Positions 8,337-17,072 of a DNA stretch of 64,000 bases are shown piece after piece. Position 1 is the stretch's first letter; each line of letters begins with the position of its first letter. Origin of the DNA: JAIBAJ01 sp965284645 (lineage in GTDB: Bacteria > Bacteroidota > Bacteroidia > JAIBAJ01). The stretch spans positions 2,604,001 to 2,668,000 of the forward strand of contig OZ260106.1 of the NCBI GenBank assembly GCA_965284645.1. The letters run 5' to 3'. The notes below the pieces were generated by a model. That model worked only from the letters and a program-made list of their open reading frames with translations, was not told the DNA's origin and did no database searches. A program made the translations under genes and the position numbers.

Positions 8337-9551
8337 ATGCCTAATAAATTAAATTCGCTATGGAATTTTGAGTTTAAAGACGTAAAACCAAGTTGGTCGC
8401 CTTATGTGTTTGTTTGTGTGATTATCATTGGTAGTTTATATGTTTTAGGCGAAGTTATTTTTGGATTTGGTGAAATAGGGTTCTCGATAAACCAATTTGT
8501 TGAATCAACAAAGAATGCCCTACAACCTAAATCTAGCTACGAAAAGTTTCAATACTTTTTCCCCTATATTTGGCTTACCTTGGCCATTGGCTGTGTTTTA
8601 ATTCGGTTCTCCATTATCATTTCAAGTTATTTCAAATCCAAACGAAAACTGGGGGATACTGCTTTCAATGAATATTTATTGACCTATTTTGTTGCTTTTG
8701 TAATATCCCTATCAACCGGGATTCTTTTCCTTTATTTAGTATATGCCATTTTGATGGTGTTTGGAATTAAACTGAATTATGGCATAGATGTATTCAATAA
8801 TATTTTAGTTTACATAAAGGCGGAAGTCAATGCCAATGTTTCTTCTGTTTTTCAGGTGCATAATTACTGGCTTGCCTTGTTGCTAACCATTGTTTTTTCA
8901 GGCTTACCTGGTTACTTTGTTCATTGGCTTACCCATAAATTTCGCATTTTTTGGTTGTTTTTGCATCGGTCGCATCATGCCCCGCAATTTTTACATCCAA
9001 TGGGTTCGCCTCCTGGCTTTTCATTTACGTTTTTTCTGACTATACCAAGTGGGTTGGTGTCGATTATTGTTTCTAAAATAATATATACAGAGCCTTTGGT
9101 AATGGAAATGATTTTGTGGAATACCATGGCTTACTGGCTTGAAATATTTAACCATTCTATCGTTCATTACCCTGTGGCTAATGGTTTTGTTTTAAGAAAC
9201 TTAGGGGCACTTTTTAATGGCAATGGAGTCTTTCATCTCATGCACCATTCGGCCAAAGAAACAGATCAAACAATTAATTTGGGCGGTGGTCCATTTTTAA
9301 TTTGGGACCGCATTTTTGGTACCTATAAAAAGCCCTACGATGAGGCGCCGCCAGTAGGATTAACTAAAATGCCAAAAATGAAGTTAAATCCATTTCGAAT
9401 TATTTTTAGTGGAATAGCACAAATGGCGTATGAACTAAAAATGAATAAAAACTGGCTTACCCGATTAAAAATTATTTTTGGCAGCATCTATTATGTCCCG
9501 CCAATTACAAAGGATTTTTTAGTTATCAAGTATGAAACGAGTCAAAGTTGA
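8337..9551 (+). CDS. Sterol desaturase / fatty acid hydroxylase superfamily membrane protein
   Basis: Integral membrane di-iron oxygenase family (PF04116 type) of 404 aa. The first half has several hydrophobic helices; the eight-histidine iron-binding signature is present: H-x3-H in HWLTH (about residues 196-200), H-x2-HH in HRSHH (210-214), a further pair in HSIVH, and H-x2-HH in HLMHH (300-304). Family members hydroxylate or desaturate lipid chains or sterols; the substrate cannot be told. It stands alone, with a long repeat-filled upstream region and no operon partner. The ATG at 8337 is the first good start; the N-terminus before the helices (residues 1-20) is polar. Family assignment is firm. 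Confidence 0.9.
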   Translation: MPNKLNSLWNFEFKDVKPSWSPYVFVCVIIIGSLYVLGEVIFGFGEIGFSINQFVESTKNALQPKSSYEKFQYFFPYIWLTLAIGCVLIRFSIIISSYFKSKRKLGDTAFNEYLLTYFVAFVISLSTGILFLYLVYAILMVFGIKLNYGIDVFNNILVYIKAEVNANVSSVFQVHNYWLALLLTIVFSGLPGYFVHWLTHKFRIFWLFLHRSHHAPQFLHPMGSPPGFSFTFFLTIPSGLVSIIVSKIIYTEPLVMEMILWNTMAYWLEIFNHSIVHYPVANGFVLRNLGALFNGNGVFHLMHHSAKETDQTINLGGGPFLIWDRIFGTYKKPYDEAPPVGLTKMPKMKLNPFRIIFSGIAQMAYELKMNKNWLTRLKIIFGSIYYVPPITKDFLVIKYETSQS

Positions 9552-9726
9552 ATTGTAAAGGATGGATCAAAAATTCCTGTTTCTGCGTGATTTTTTGCCC
9601 TATCCAAAAATGATTCCGAACTTCGGGTGGCGTTTTACTAGTTCATTTTCCTTCTTTCAATCTTCCATTTCAAAACAAAAAAATAATAACTCATTTCCCC
9701 TCTTTTAAACCAATCAAAAAAAAATC

Positions 9727-10185
9727 ATGAAGAAAGTAAGCTACTCCATTAGCATCCAAGCCGCTGCAACCCTCGTTTATGATGTTATGCTGGGACTAAA
9801 CAACAAAACTAGCTATGAGGCATGGACAGCTTCGTTCAACCCAACCTCTTCCTACGAAGGAAACTGGGAAAAGGGAAGTAAGATGCTGTTTGTTGGCACC
9901 GACGAGACAGGCGAAAAAGGAGGAATGGTTTCGATAATTGCCGAAAATATACCCGGAAGCTTTGTTTCCATTCGTCACATTGGACTTGTGCAAGGTGGTA
10001 TCGAAATCACTGAAGGTCCGGATGTGGAAAAATGGGCCAACGGCTTGGAGAATTATTCTTTTGCTGAATCAAATGGAACAACAACCCTTACCGTTGATTT
10101 GGATACCACCGAGGAATTTGTGGAATATATGGATGAAGCTTATCCAAAAGCTTTGCATAAGTTGAAGGAACTCTGTGAAAATTAG
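9727..10185 (+). CDS. SRPBCC (START/AHSA1-like) domain protein
   Basis: A small soluble protein of 152 aa. It begins MKKVSYSISIQAAATLVYDVM, the first strand and helix of the SRPBCC helix-grip fold, continues with W-T-x-x-F-N-P and G-N-W-x-x-G-S-K-M-L-F, and ends in a long helix (YMDEAYPKALHKLKELCEN). This resembles the polyketide cyclase/AHSA1-type hydrophobic-ligand binding families. There is no signal peptide. It is monocistronic, followed by an interspersed element of family A. Ligand and function are unknown. Confidence 0.85.
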   Translation: MKKVSYSISIQAAATLVYDVMLGLNNKTSYEAWTASFNPTSSYEGNWEKGSKMLFVGTDETGEKGGMVSIIAENIPGSFVSIRHIGLVQGGIEITEGPDVEKWANGLENYSFAESNGTTTLTVDLDTTEEFVEYMDEAYPKALHKLKELCEN

Positions 10186-10219
10186 TATCCTAGTTATTTT
10201 AAAAGTTGATAGTGCATTA

Positions 10220-10369
10220 AACCCAAATTAATCAATAGGAGGATTTATTAATCCGAACTACTTGATTTAGTTGGGTTTACCCCGATTTAACAGTTGTTAT
10301 CAATTTGGCCATACAAATTGATTTACAACTGGTTAATCGTTTATGCATTTCTAATGCTTAATTTGGGTT
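10220..10369. repeat. Interspersed palindromic element, family A, copy 2
   Basis: 150 bp bounded by AACCCAAATTAATCAA on the left and TTAATTTGGGTT on the right, so the outer 12 bases are an exact inverted repeat. The inner hairpins are the same as in copy 1. It starts about 35 bp after the stop of the SRPBCC gene and abuts a family B element. Confidence 0.85.
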
Positions 10370-10393
10370 AAACATGGTTGGATGCTAGATTGA

Positions 10394-10581
10394 AAGGCTA
10401 CCGGCTGTATTTCTACCCAAACCCGGGCACGAAGAACCCCGGGAAGGGATAGAAACGGATAGCCCACAGGGATGCGGAGGCACGGAGCAGACCGAGGACT
10501 AGCAGTGTATAGCCCGACCCGAACGCCTGGCACCAAGGTAAAATAAAGTTGTAGTCTGTAAAGTGGCGGAGGGAGCCCGCC
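10394..10581 (+). repeat. GC-rich structured interspersed element, family B subfamily 2, copy 1
   Basis: Contains GAAGGGATAGAAACGGATAG-type sequence as GGGAAGGGATAGAAACGG, then CCCACAGGGATGCGG, AGGCACGGAGCAGACC, GAGGACTAGCAG, TAGCCCGACCCGAACGCC and the end hairpin GGCGGAGGGAGCCCGCC. The copy at 13344-13530, in the opposite orientation, shares almost all of these blocks. It lies downstream of alanine dehydrogenase. Confidence 0.75.
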
Positions 10582-10601
10582 AAAAGAAAAAAAACGTCTA
10601 C

Positions 10602-11813
10602 CTAAAACGCTGCCATCAACAAATTAATGTCTTTGTAAGGTAGCTTGTATTTGTCGCCTAAGTATTTGTTGGTAAGGATGCCATTAAACAAATAAACCCC
10701 GTTGCGCAAACCGCGATCGTTGCGGATAAACCCATCAAAGCCACCGTTTTCGCCCATTTTCAACAAGATAGGGGCAAAAAGGTTGCTCAAGGCCGTAGAA
10801 GCGGTTTCGGCTACGCGACTGGCAATGTTGGGCACACAATAATGAATAACACCATGTTTTTCGAATACGGGTTTGCCATGGTTGGTAACTGCTGATGTTT
10901 CGATACAGCCGCCTTGGTCGATGCAAACATCCACAATCACGGAACCCGGTTTCATTTCGCTTACCATCTTTTCGGTAACCAAAATGGGCGTTCTGCCTGA
11001 ATTGGCTCTCACTGCACCAATAACCACATCGGCAGTTTTGAGCTCGCAAGCCAATATGGAAGGTTGAATAATGGAGGTATAAATTCGGTTGCCAATATCG
11101 TTTTGGAAACGGCTGAGTTTGTATAAACTATCGTCGAACAATTTTACGGTAGCACCCAATCCTAAAGCTGCGCGGGCGGCAAATTCACCAACGGTACCAG
11201 CGCCCAAAATAACCACTCGAGTAGGAGGGATGCCAGCAACTCCGCCCAATAGCATACCTCTACCGTCGCGGGCACTGCTGAGGTATTCGGCTGCAATCAA
11301 TATGGAAGTTGAGCCGGCAATTTCGCTCATAGAACGTACAAACGGGAAAATACCTTCCTTGTCTTTTACGTAATCGAAGGCAATGGCCGAAACTTTCTTG
11401 TTTAATAACCTGCGGATAAAATCATCGGGCTGAACCGAAAGTTGCAAGGCCGAAAACAACACTTGCTTGCGTTGCATCAATTCTATTTCTTCGAGGGAGG
11501 GCGGCGAAATTTTTAAGAGAATATCCGCTTTGTAAACCTCGGCTTTGTCGTACACAATCTCGGCTCCGGCTTCGCTATAATCCCTGTCTGGAAATTTGGA
11601 GTTTAAGCCTGCACCACTTTCTACCACCACCCTGTGTCCGTTGTTGACCAATAAAGCAACTGCTTGGGGAACCAAACAAATGCGATTTTCCTGAAAGGTG
11701 GTCTCCTTGGGTAAACCGATGTACAATGATTTGTTGTGTTTTCCAACTTCCAAAGTTTCTTCTTTGGGCAATAGGACATTAGAGAAAGATGGACTTGGTT
11801 GGTTGGAAATCAT
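10602..11813 (-). CDS. ald: Alanine dehydrogenase (AlaDH/PNT family)
   Basis: Catalyses the NAD-dependent interconversion of L-alanine and pyruvate plus ammonium. Of the 403 aa, residues ~28-165 are the AlaDH/PNT N-terminal domain (LYIGLPKETTFQENRICLVP), followed by a Rossmann domain with VVILGAGTVGEFAARAA (about 205) and the conserved C-terminal segment. It is about 30 residues longer at the N-terminus than classic AlaDH, as is common in this phylum. A transhydrogenase alpha subunit is less likely because no beta subunit follows. A TACTTTTG box on the minus strand at 11842-11835 lies just upstream. The next gene upstream on the same strand is the ammonium transporter, a sensible partner in ammonium assimilation or release. 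Confidence 0.88.
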   Translation of the reverse strand: MISNQPSPSFSNVLLPKEETLEVGKHNKSLYIGLPKETTFQENRICLVPQAVALLVNNGHRVVVESGAGLNSKFPDRDYSEAGAEIVYDKAEVYKADILLKISPPSLEEIELMQRKQVLFSALQLSVQPDDFIRRLLNKKVSAIAFDYVKDKEGIFPFVRSMSEIAGSTSILIAAEYLSSARDGRGMLLGGVAGIPPTRVVILGAGTVGEFAARAALGLGATVKLFDDSLYKLSRFQNDIGNRIYTSIIQPSILACELKTADVVIGAVRANSGRTPILVTEKMVSEMKPGSVIVDVCIDQGGCIETSAVTNHGKPVFEKHGVIHYCVPNIASRVAETASTALSNLFAPILLKMGENGGFDGFIRNDRGLRNGVYLFNGILTNKYLGDKYKLPYKDINLLMAAF

Positions 11814-11893
11814 GGTTACAGGTTCAAACTATAACAAAAGTAAGGAATTTGGCCAATTACAAATAGCGGCCAACTTGGAGTTATTAACCTCTT

Positions 11894-13198
11894 TTAGTCA
11901 ATACTTTCACCATGTTGGCTTAGGTCGAGTCCGAGGTCTTCTTTGTCTTCTCCAACCCGAAGCGGAATAAGTTTATCGGTTACTTTGTACAAGAGGTAGC
12001 TTCCCCCAAACGTAAATACCGAAACAATGGCCAATGCAATCAAGTGGTTGAAAAATAAGGTGGTGCTGCCGGTAATCAGTCCGCCATTTTGGGCAAATAT
12101 GCCTGTAAAAATCATTCCGGTAATTCCGCCCATTCCGTGGCAAGGAAAAACGTCGAGGGTGTCGTCGATGGTAGTTTTTACCGATTTCCAGTGAACAGCA
12201 TAATTGCTTACAGCGGCCGAAAATACCCCAATGAAAATACTGGCACCGATGGAAACAAAACCAGCAGCCGGCGTAATGGCTACCAACCCTACTACAGCGC
12301 CGATACAAGCACCGAGGGCTGAAGGTTTAAGTCCGCGAACGGTATCGATGATAATCCAGCAAAGCATGGCCGTAGCACTGGCAATATTGGTGTTGACAAA
12401 GGCCAGAACGGCTGTTTGGTTGGCCTCCAAAGACGAACCGGCATTGAATCCGAACCAGCCAAACCAAAGCAAGCCTGTACCCAAGAGAACAAACGGAATA
12501 TTGGCCGGATTGGTAACATGTCCATTTTCAATATGTGCTTTGCGTCGGCCCAAAACCAAAGCGCCCGCCAATGCTGCAAACCCTGCCGAAATATGCACCA
12601 CGGTTCCACCCGCAAAATCAAGCACGCCCATTTTAAATAGGATACCGTTGGGATGCCAAGTCCAATGGGCCAAAGGACAATAAATCAGCAAAGAAAACAG
12701 ACACATAAAGAGAAGATAGGCCCAAAATCGTACCCTTTCAGCGAAACTACCGGTAATAAGGGCAGGGGTGATAATGGCAAATTTTAACTGGAAAGCGGCA
12801 AAAAGCAAGAATGGAATTTTTGCACCCATCACCGGATGCGGGGCCGTACCCACATTGTTGAAAAACGCATACGTAAAAGGGTTTCCAATGAGTCCGCCAA
12901 TGCTTTCACCAAAGGCCAAACTAAACCCAACCGCATACCAAAGCAAACTAATAACGCCAAGCGAAATAAAGCTTTGCAGCATGGTCGAAATCACATTTTT
13001 CTTGGAAACCATTCCTCCGTAAAAGAAGGAAAGTCCGGGTGTCATAACCAGCACAAAGGCCGATGCTGTAAGGATCCAAGCAGTGTCGGCGGGGTTGGCC
13101 AGCAGGTCCGAACTGGGGTGAGTGGTTGGAATAAGTACTGCAGCGATGGCCAATAAAAAAAGGATGACCAAGGCAATTTGACCGTAACGTATTTTCAT
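11894..13198 (-). CDS. amt: Ammonium transporter (Amt/MEP/Rh family)
   Basis: Inner-membrane channel for ammonium/ammonia. From the chosen start (MKIRYGQIALVILFLLA, 434 aa) the first helix acts as signal/anchor, then about eleven helices carry the family's landmarks: TPGLSFFYGGMV, the DFAGGTVVHISAG signature, LLWFGWFGFNAGS, and the pore histidine region PCHGMGGI. The frame extends upstream to 13216, but that ATG overlaps a TATATTTG -7 box at 13216-13223, so the start at 13198 is preferred. No PII gene (glnK) is adjacent, unlike many amt loci. Alanine dehydrogenase lies downstream on the same strand. Confidence 0.95.
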   Translation of the reverse strand: MKIRYGQIALVILFLLAIAAVLIPTTHPSSDLLANPADTAWILTASAFVLVMTPGLSFFYGGMVSKKNVISTMLQSFISLGVISLLWYAVGFSLAFGESIGGLIGNPFTYAFFNNVGTAPHPVMGAKIPFLLFAAFQLKFAIITPALITGSFAERVRFWAYLLFMCLFSLLIYCPLAHWTWHPNGILFKMGVLDFAGGTVVHISAGFAALAGALVLGRRKAHIENGHVTNPANIPFVLLGTGLLWFGWFGFNAGSSLEANQTAVLAFVNTNIASATAMLCWIIIDTVRGLKPSALGACIGAVVGLVAITPAAGFVSIGASIFIGVFSAAVSNYAVHWKSVKTTIDDTLDVFPCHGMGGITGMIFTGIFAQNGGLITGSTTLFFNHLIALAIVSVFTFGGSYLLYKVTDKLIPLRVGEDKEDLGLDLSQHGESID

Positions 13199-13215
13199 AA
13201 GTAAAAAGGAATGCA

Positions 13216-13223
13216 CAAATATA
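13216..13223 (-). promoter_or_regulatory. Probable -7 promoter box of amt
   Basis: On the minus strand this reads TATATTTG, fitting the Bacteroidota TAnnTTTG -7 element, 17 bp before the chosen amt start codon. No good -33 TTG is seen at the ideal spacing. It argues against the longer ORF start at 13216. Confidence 0.5.
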
Positions 13224-13343
13224 ATGAGCGCAATCCCTTGTGTGGCCGCTGTTGGAGAAGGATTTATTGACAGGTTACGAACGGTGAAGGGTTGAGAATC
13301 CGGGAATCAATGAATCTAAAAAGGTTCTACTCTTTTTTGTTTT

Positions 13344-13530
13344 GGCGGGCTCCCTACCGCCCCAAAACCATTTGCATAAAGTCTTAAGTTTTCCAAGGGG
13401 GCGTTCGGGTCAGGCTTTCGGCGCTAGTCCTCGGTCTGCTCCGTGCCTCCGCATCCCTGTGGGCTAGACTGCCTCTATCCTTTCCCGAGGTCCTTCGTGC
13501 CTGGGTTTTGTAGAGGTATCTGGCTTTTGT
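13344..13530 (-). repeat. GC-rich structured interspersed element, family B subfamily 2, copy 2
   Basis: Reverse-oriented partner of 10394-10581: on the minus strand it reads CAGGCACGAAGGACCTCGGG, AAAGGATAGAGGC, CCCACAGGGATGCGG, AGGCACGGAGCAGACC, GAGGACTAGCGCC and ends GGGGCGGTAGGGAGCCCGCC. The two copies thus flank the ald-amt pair in inverted orientation. Confidence 0.75.
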
Positions 13531-13584
13531 TTTTCAATTAAGCCCATGGCGAAAGGGGGTATTCCTTCTTTTTAGGGATGATAT

Positions 13585-13977
13585 TTACAATTCCTTTCTA
13601 ACCAGCTCCGCAATTTCTTTCAAACGTTCGGGCGAAAGCTTCAATTTAGGTTTCGAAAAATTCATATCAGAAACCTGGTTCATAGGAATCAGATGGATGT
13701 GGGCGTGTGGGACCTCCAAACCGATAACTGCAACCCCCACCTTATTGCAGGGTATGGCTTTTTTAAGTCCAACTGCTACCGTTTTGGCAAATTGCATTAA
13801 TCCTTGATACAAGGAATCATCCAAGTCGAATAAATAGTCGACTTCTTTTTTGGGGATCACCAATACATGGCCTTCCACGAGCGGAAATACATCTAAAAAA
13901 GCAAGGTAATCTTCTGTTTCAGCAATCTTGTGGCAAGGAATTTCGCCCGCCACGATTTTAGAAAAGATACTGGCCAT
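13585..13977 (-). CDS. HIT family nucleotide hydrolase
   Basis: Histidine-triad protein of 130 aa. The motif H-x-H-x-H appears as VPHAHIHLIP near residue 90, with the middle histidine as nucleophile for nucleoside phosphoramidate or dinucleotide hydrolysis. The N-terminus MASIFSKIVAGEIPCHKIAE is the standard HINT start. The protein is cytoplasmic. Its ATG overlaps the greA stop codon by one base (TAATG), indicating translational coupling with greA. The exact substrate is unknown. Confidence 0.93.
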   Translation of the reverse strand: MASIFSKIVAGEIPCHKIAETEDYLAFLDVFPLVEGHVLVIPKKEVDYLFDLDDSLYQGLMQFAKTVAVGLKKAIPCNKVGVAVIGLEVPHAHIHLIPMNQVSDMNFSKPKLKLSPERLKEIAELVRKEL

Positions 13978-14441
13978 TATTTGCTGATTTCCAATACTTC
14001 AAATTTGATTATTCCTGCCGGAACTTTTACTTCTACTACATCACCTTTGGCTTTACCCAACAATCCTTTGGCTACTGGACTTTCAACCGATATTTTGCCT
14101 AGCTTAAAATTAGCTTCCTGTTCCGGTACGATAGAGTAGGCAATAGTGGCTCCGTTGTTATGGTTTTTCAATTTTACAGTAGTCAATAACGATACTTTGC
14201 TTAAATCAACCTTAGATTGGTCAATTACCTTGGCATTGGCAATAATATCTTCTAGTTTGGAAATCTTCAATTCCAATAATCCTTGGGCCTCTTTGGCCGC
14301 ATCGTATTCGGCATTCTCGCTCAAATCGCCTTTGTCTCTGGCCTCGGCAATTTGTTTGGAAATGCTTGGTCTTTCAAATGTTTTTAATTGGTGGAGCTCG
14401 TCTTTCAACTTGGTGAGCCCTTCTTCGGTCATATAGCTCAT
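13977..14441 (-). CDS. greA: Transcription elongation factor GreA
   Basis: Rescues backtracked RNA polymerase by stimulating transcript cleavage. The 154 aa show the usual layout: N-terminal antiparallel coiled coil with the SDLSENAEYDAAKEAQ-type tip (here GDLSENAEYDAAKEAQG, with the acidic tip residues) and a C-terminal FKBP-like domain ending SPVAKGLLGKAKGDVVEVKVPAG. It is co-transcribed with the HIT gene through a one-base stop/start overlap. A hairpin terminator separates it from the aminotransferase gene upstream. Confidence 0.97.
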   Translation of the reverse strand: MSYMTEEGLTKLKDELHQLKTFERPSISKQIAEARDKGDLSENAEYDAAKEAQGLLELKISKLEDIIANAKVIDQSKVDLSKVSLLTTVKLKNHNNGATIAYSIVPEQEANFKLGKISVESPVAKGLLGKAKGDVVEVKVPAGIIKFEVLEISK

Positions 14442-14463
14442 GGCTTAATCTTTACGGTTGATA

Positions 14464-14496
14464 CAAAAAAAGAAGAATCCCGAATTGCTCCGGGAT
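14464..14496 (-). terminator. Intrinsic terminator after the aminotransferase gene
   Basis: On the minus strand ATCCCG (14496-14491) pairs with CGGGAT (14482-14477) around an 8-base loop, followed by a T-rich tract (TCTTCTTTTTTT). It lies 55 bp beyond the aminotransferase stop and just before greA. Confidence 0.75.
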
Positions 14497-14551
14497 CCTT
14501 TATGAGGTCAAAAATAATGAATTTTTTAAATTAGCAATAAAACTTAGAAAA

Positions 14552-15745
14552 TTAGCCCAATTTAGCGAGGGTATCTTTCATTCGTTGCATGGCTTTGCGA
14601 AGGTTTTCTTCGGAGGTTGCATAAGATAAGCGAATGCAATTGGGTTCGCCGAAAGCATCGCCCGACACTGTTGCTACATGTCCTTCGTGAAGCAAAAACA
14701 TACAGAGCTCTTCCGCATTGCTAATTCGCTTGCCTTGGTATGATTTGCCAAAATAGGAGGAAATTTCAGGGAAGAAGTAGAAGGCTCCTTCTGGTTTATT
14801 GCATTTCAATCCTGGTATTTCACTTAACAAGGTAAAGCACAAATCGCGGCGCTTGTGGAATTCCTTGGTCATGTCCTCGGTAATTGTAGGAGGCGAATTC
14901 AAGGCGGCAATAGCGGCCATTTGGCTAATAGTGGATGTGCCTGAAGTGATTTGCCCTTGCATTTTGTCGCAGGCTTTGGCAATCCACAATGGTGCACCGA
15001 TAAAACCAAGTCTCCAACCAGTCATAGCATAGGCCTTGGAAAGTCCGTTGATAGTAACTACACGGTCTTGGATGTTTTTGCACCGTCCAATGCTGTATGA
15101 TTTCCCTGAGAAGTTGATATGCTCGTAAATCTCGTCCGAAAGCACAATAATATTTTCGTGTTTGGCCACCACATCGGCAATAGCTTCCAATTCTTTTTGG
15201 CTAAAAACTGAACCGGTAGGATTGCAAGGTGAACTGAAAATGATCATTTTGGTTTTCGGCGTAATGGCTTTTTCAATTTGTTCGGCACTTACTTTGAAAT
15301 CGTTTTCGATGCCTGCCTTTACCAATACGGGGGTTCCTTCGGCCAATTTTACAATTTCGAGGTAGCTTACCCAATAAGGAGAAAGCAAAATTACCTCGTC
15401 GCCTTTGTCAACCAATGCCATTACAACATTAGCAATGCTTTGCTTGGCACCGGTGCTTACTACGATTTGTTCAGGACTATAATCCAGATCATTTTCGCGT
15501 TTGAACTTTTCGGAAACAGCTTTTCTTAGTTCCAAAAATCCAGCAATGGGAGGGTAATGGGTTACATTGTCTTCAATAGCTTTCTTAGCCGCTGCCTTTA
15601 CATGATCAGGGGTATTGAAGTCGGGCTCGCCCAAACTCAAACTGATCACATCGATACCTTGGGCTGTAAGTTCGCGGCTCAACCTGGCCATGGCCAATGT
15701 TTGCGATTCGCTTAGTCTATTCAGCCTTTCCGATACTTTTGTCAT
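14552..15745 (-). CDS. aspC: Class I PLP-dependent aminotransferase (aspartate aminotransferase type)
   Basis: Transfers amino groups between aspartate (or a related amino acid) and 2-oxoglutarate. 397 aa from the chosen start MTKVSERLNRLSESQT; conserved elements are SLGEPDFNTPDH, the SPCNPTGS turn, SDEIYEHI, the PLP lysine in SKAYAMTGWRLG, and the final arginine motif CIRLSYATSEENL. This is the subgroup I-gamma type common in bacteria. The frame extends to 15802, but a TACGTTTG -7 box at 15777-15770 lies between the two candidate ATGs, so the shorter start is favoured. Amino acid preference (Asp, or Asp plus prephenate) cannot be set from sequence. Confidence 0.92.
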   Translation of the reverse strand: MTKVSERLNRLSESQTLAMARLSRELTAQGIDVISLSLGEPDFNTPDHVKAAAKKAIEDNVTHYPPIAGFLELRKAVSEKFKRENDLDYSPEQIVVSTGAKQSIANVVMALVDKGDEVILLSPYWVSYLEIVKLAEGTPVLVKAGIENDFKVSAEQIEKAITPKTKMIIFSSPCNPTGSVFSQKELEAIADVVAKHENIIVLSDEIYEHINFSGKSYSIGRCKNIQDRVVTINGLSKAYAMTGWRLGFIGAPLWIAKACDKMQGQITSGTSTISQMAAIAALNSPPTITEDMTKEFHKRRDLCFTLLSEIPGLKCNKPEGAFYFFPEISSYFGKSYQGKRISNAEELCMFLLHEGHVATVSGDAFGEPNCIRLSYATSEENLRKAMQRMKDTLAKLG

Positions 15746-15769
15746 GAAAAAATCACTTAAATTCGAGGG

Positions 15770-15777
15770 CAAACGTA
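15770..15777 (-). promoter_or_regulatory. Probable -7 promoter box of the aminotransferase gene
   Basis: TACGTTTG on the minus strand with a TTG at 15802-15800, about 22 bp upstream. It lies 24 bp before the ATG at 15745 and inside the longer ORF, so it decides the start. Confidence 0.55.
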
Positions 15778-15963
15778 GGTAAATAAGTGCATGAAAAACC
15801 AAAAAACTGACGAATGTCTCTTATTCTGGTATTCTTCATGAATCATAAAAATTGTGGAAAGCTTGTGAATACTTGAAGACGAAAAGGCAGAATTCATTTT
15901 TCCAAATTTTTACCTTTACCTGTTTTGAATCTTTCCCCCAATTCGGATTCCCATTTTTTAGAA

Positions 15964-17067
15964 ATGAATAAGAACCTCGTCCAACTCGTTTTCCTTTGCT
16001 TGCCATTGGCAGCTATTTCCCAAACCGATTCCATCCCCAAACTTATTGTAGTAAAAGATAGTTTGGCCGAAGCCGAAGTTGAAGCTATGCAAGCCTACAA
16101 TGAAGGTGTAAAAGCCTTTGAATCAGGTAAATTGGCTCAGTCTATTTCCTTTTTTGATAAAACCATTGCCATGAAACCTAGCTTTGAAAAGGCTTGGTTC
16201 AACCGGGGCAAGGCCAAAGAGGAATCGAAGCAATACTCGTCGGCTATTACAGATTATACCAAAACCATCGAATTGAATCCTGGAAATGATAATGCTGTTT
16301 TTAGTAGGGGAGAAGTGTATTTAAAAACAGGAAATAAAGAATTCGCCCTGAAGGATTTTAATACAGCAGTTCTGCTCAATTCAGAAGAACCTAAATATGC
16401 ATATTACCGAGGCGTGTTGAAATTTGAAATGGGTGATTATAAGGCGGCCATCAACGATTTTACAGCTGCCATCCAAGCTGATGCAAAGTATGCCTATGCT
16501 TGGAACGATAGAGGAAGTGCCAAAAGGCAGATTAATGATTTAGATGGGGCGATTTCTGATTATACGAATGCGATAAAATTAGACCCTAAATTGGCGTTTG
16601 CTTACAACAACCTAGGTTCAGCCTTAAGGCAAAAGGGAAAATTTGAACAGGCGGTGGCCGAGTTTGGAAATGCTATTCGGTTAAAGCCTGCTTATGCCAT
16701 TGCCTACAATAATAGAGGCAGTGCAAAATTTGACAAAGGCGATTATGAAGGAGCCATTCAAGATTTTACCGAAGCCATGAAAATAGATCCTTCCTACACC
16801 TTGGCTTTGGTGAACCGGGGTGCAGCCAAACAAAAGTTGAAAGATTATAAAGGCTGTATCGAAGATTGCTCAAAAGCCTTAGAAAGAGAAAAAGACTTGG
16901 CAGCAGCCTTTCTCAACCGAGGAATTGCTTACGAAATGGATCGTAAACAAAGCAAGGCTTGCGAAGACTGGGCTAAGGCGGCATCATTGGGTTTAAAAAA
17001 TGCCCAACAGTTTCTGAATGATTGCGACAACAAAGGTGAATTGGAAGAACGTTTTAAATTAAAATAG
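15964..17067 (+). CDS. Secreted/periplasmic TPR-repeat protein
   Basis: 367 aa beginning with a signal peptide, MNKNLVQLVFLCLPLAAISQ, which decides the start (an upstream in-frame ATG at 15925 would add polar residues). From residue ~50 to ~350 it is a run of about nine 34-residue TPR units (for example AFYNNLGSALRQKG-, AWNDRGSAKRQINDLDGAI-like helices with A8, G8 and Y11 positions). TPR arrays bind other proteins. It sits 5 bp before the PorE-like gene and is very likely co-transcribed with it, which hints at an envelope or T9SS-related partner role; this is inference. Confidence 0.88.
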   Translation: MNKNLVQLVFLCLPLAAISQTDSIPKLIVVKDSLAEAEVEAMQAYNEGVKAFESGKLAQSISFFDKTIAMKPSFEKAWFNRGKAKEESKQYSSAITDYTKTIELNPGNDNAVFSRGEVYLKTGNKEFALKDFNTAVLLNSEEPKYAYYRGVLKFEMGDYKAAINDFTAAIQADAKYAYAWNDRGSAKRQINDLDGAISDYTNAIKLDPKLAFAYNNLGSALRQKGKFEQAVAEFGNAIRLKPAYAIAYNNRGSAKFDKGDYEGAIQDFTEAMKIDPSYTLALVNRGAAKQKLKDYKGCIEDCSKALEREKDLAAAFLNRGIAYEMDRKQSKACEDWAKAASLGLKNAQQFLNDCDNKGELEERFKLK

Positions 17068-17072
17068 GAAAC

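Noticed and set aside
10351..10536. A short minus-strand ORF
   Set aside because: It lies wholly within repeats A and B.
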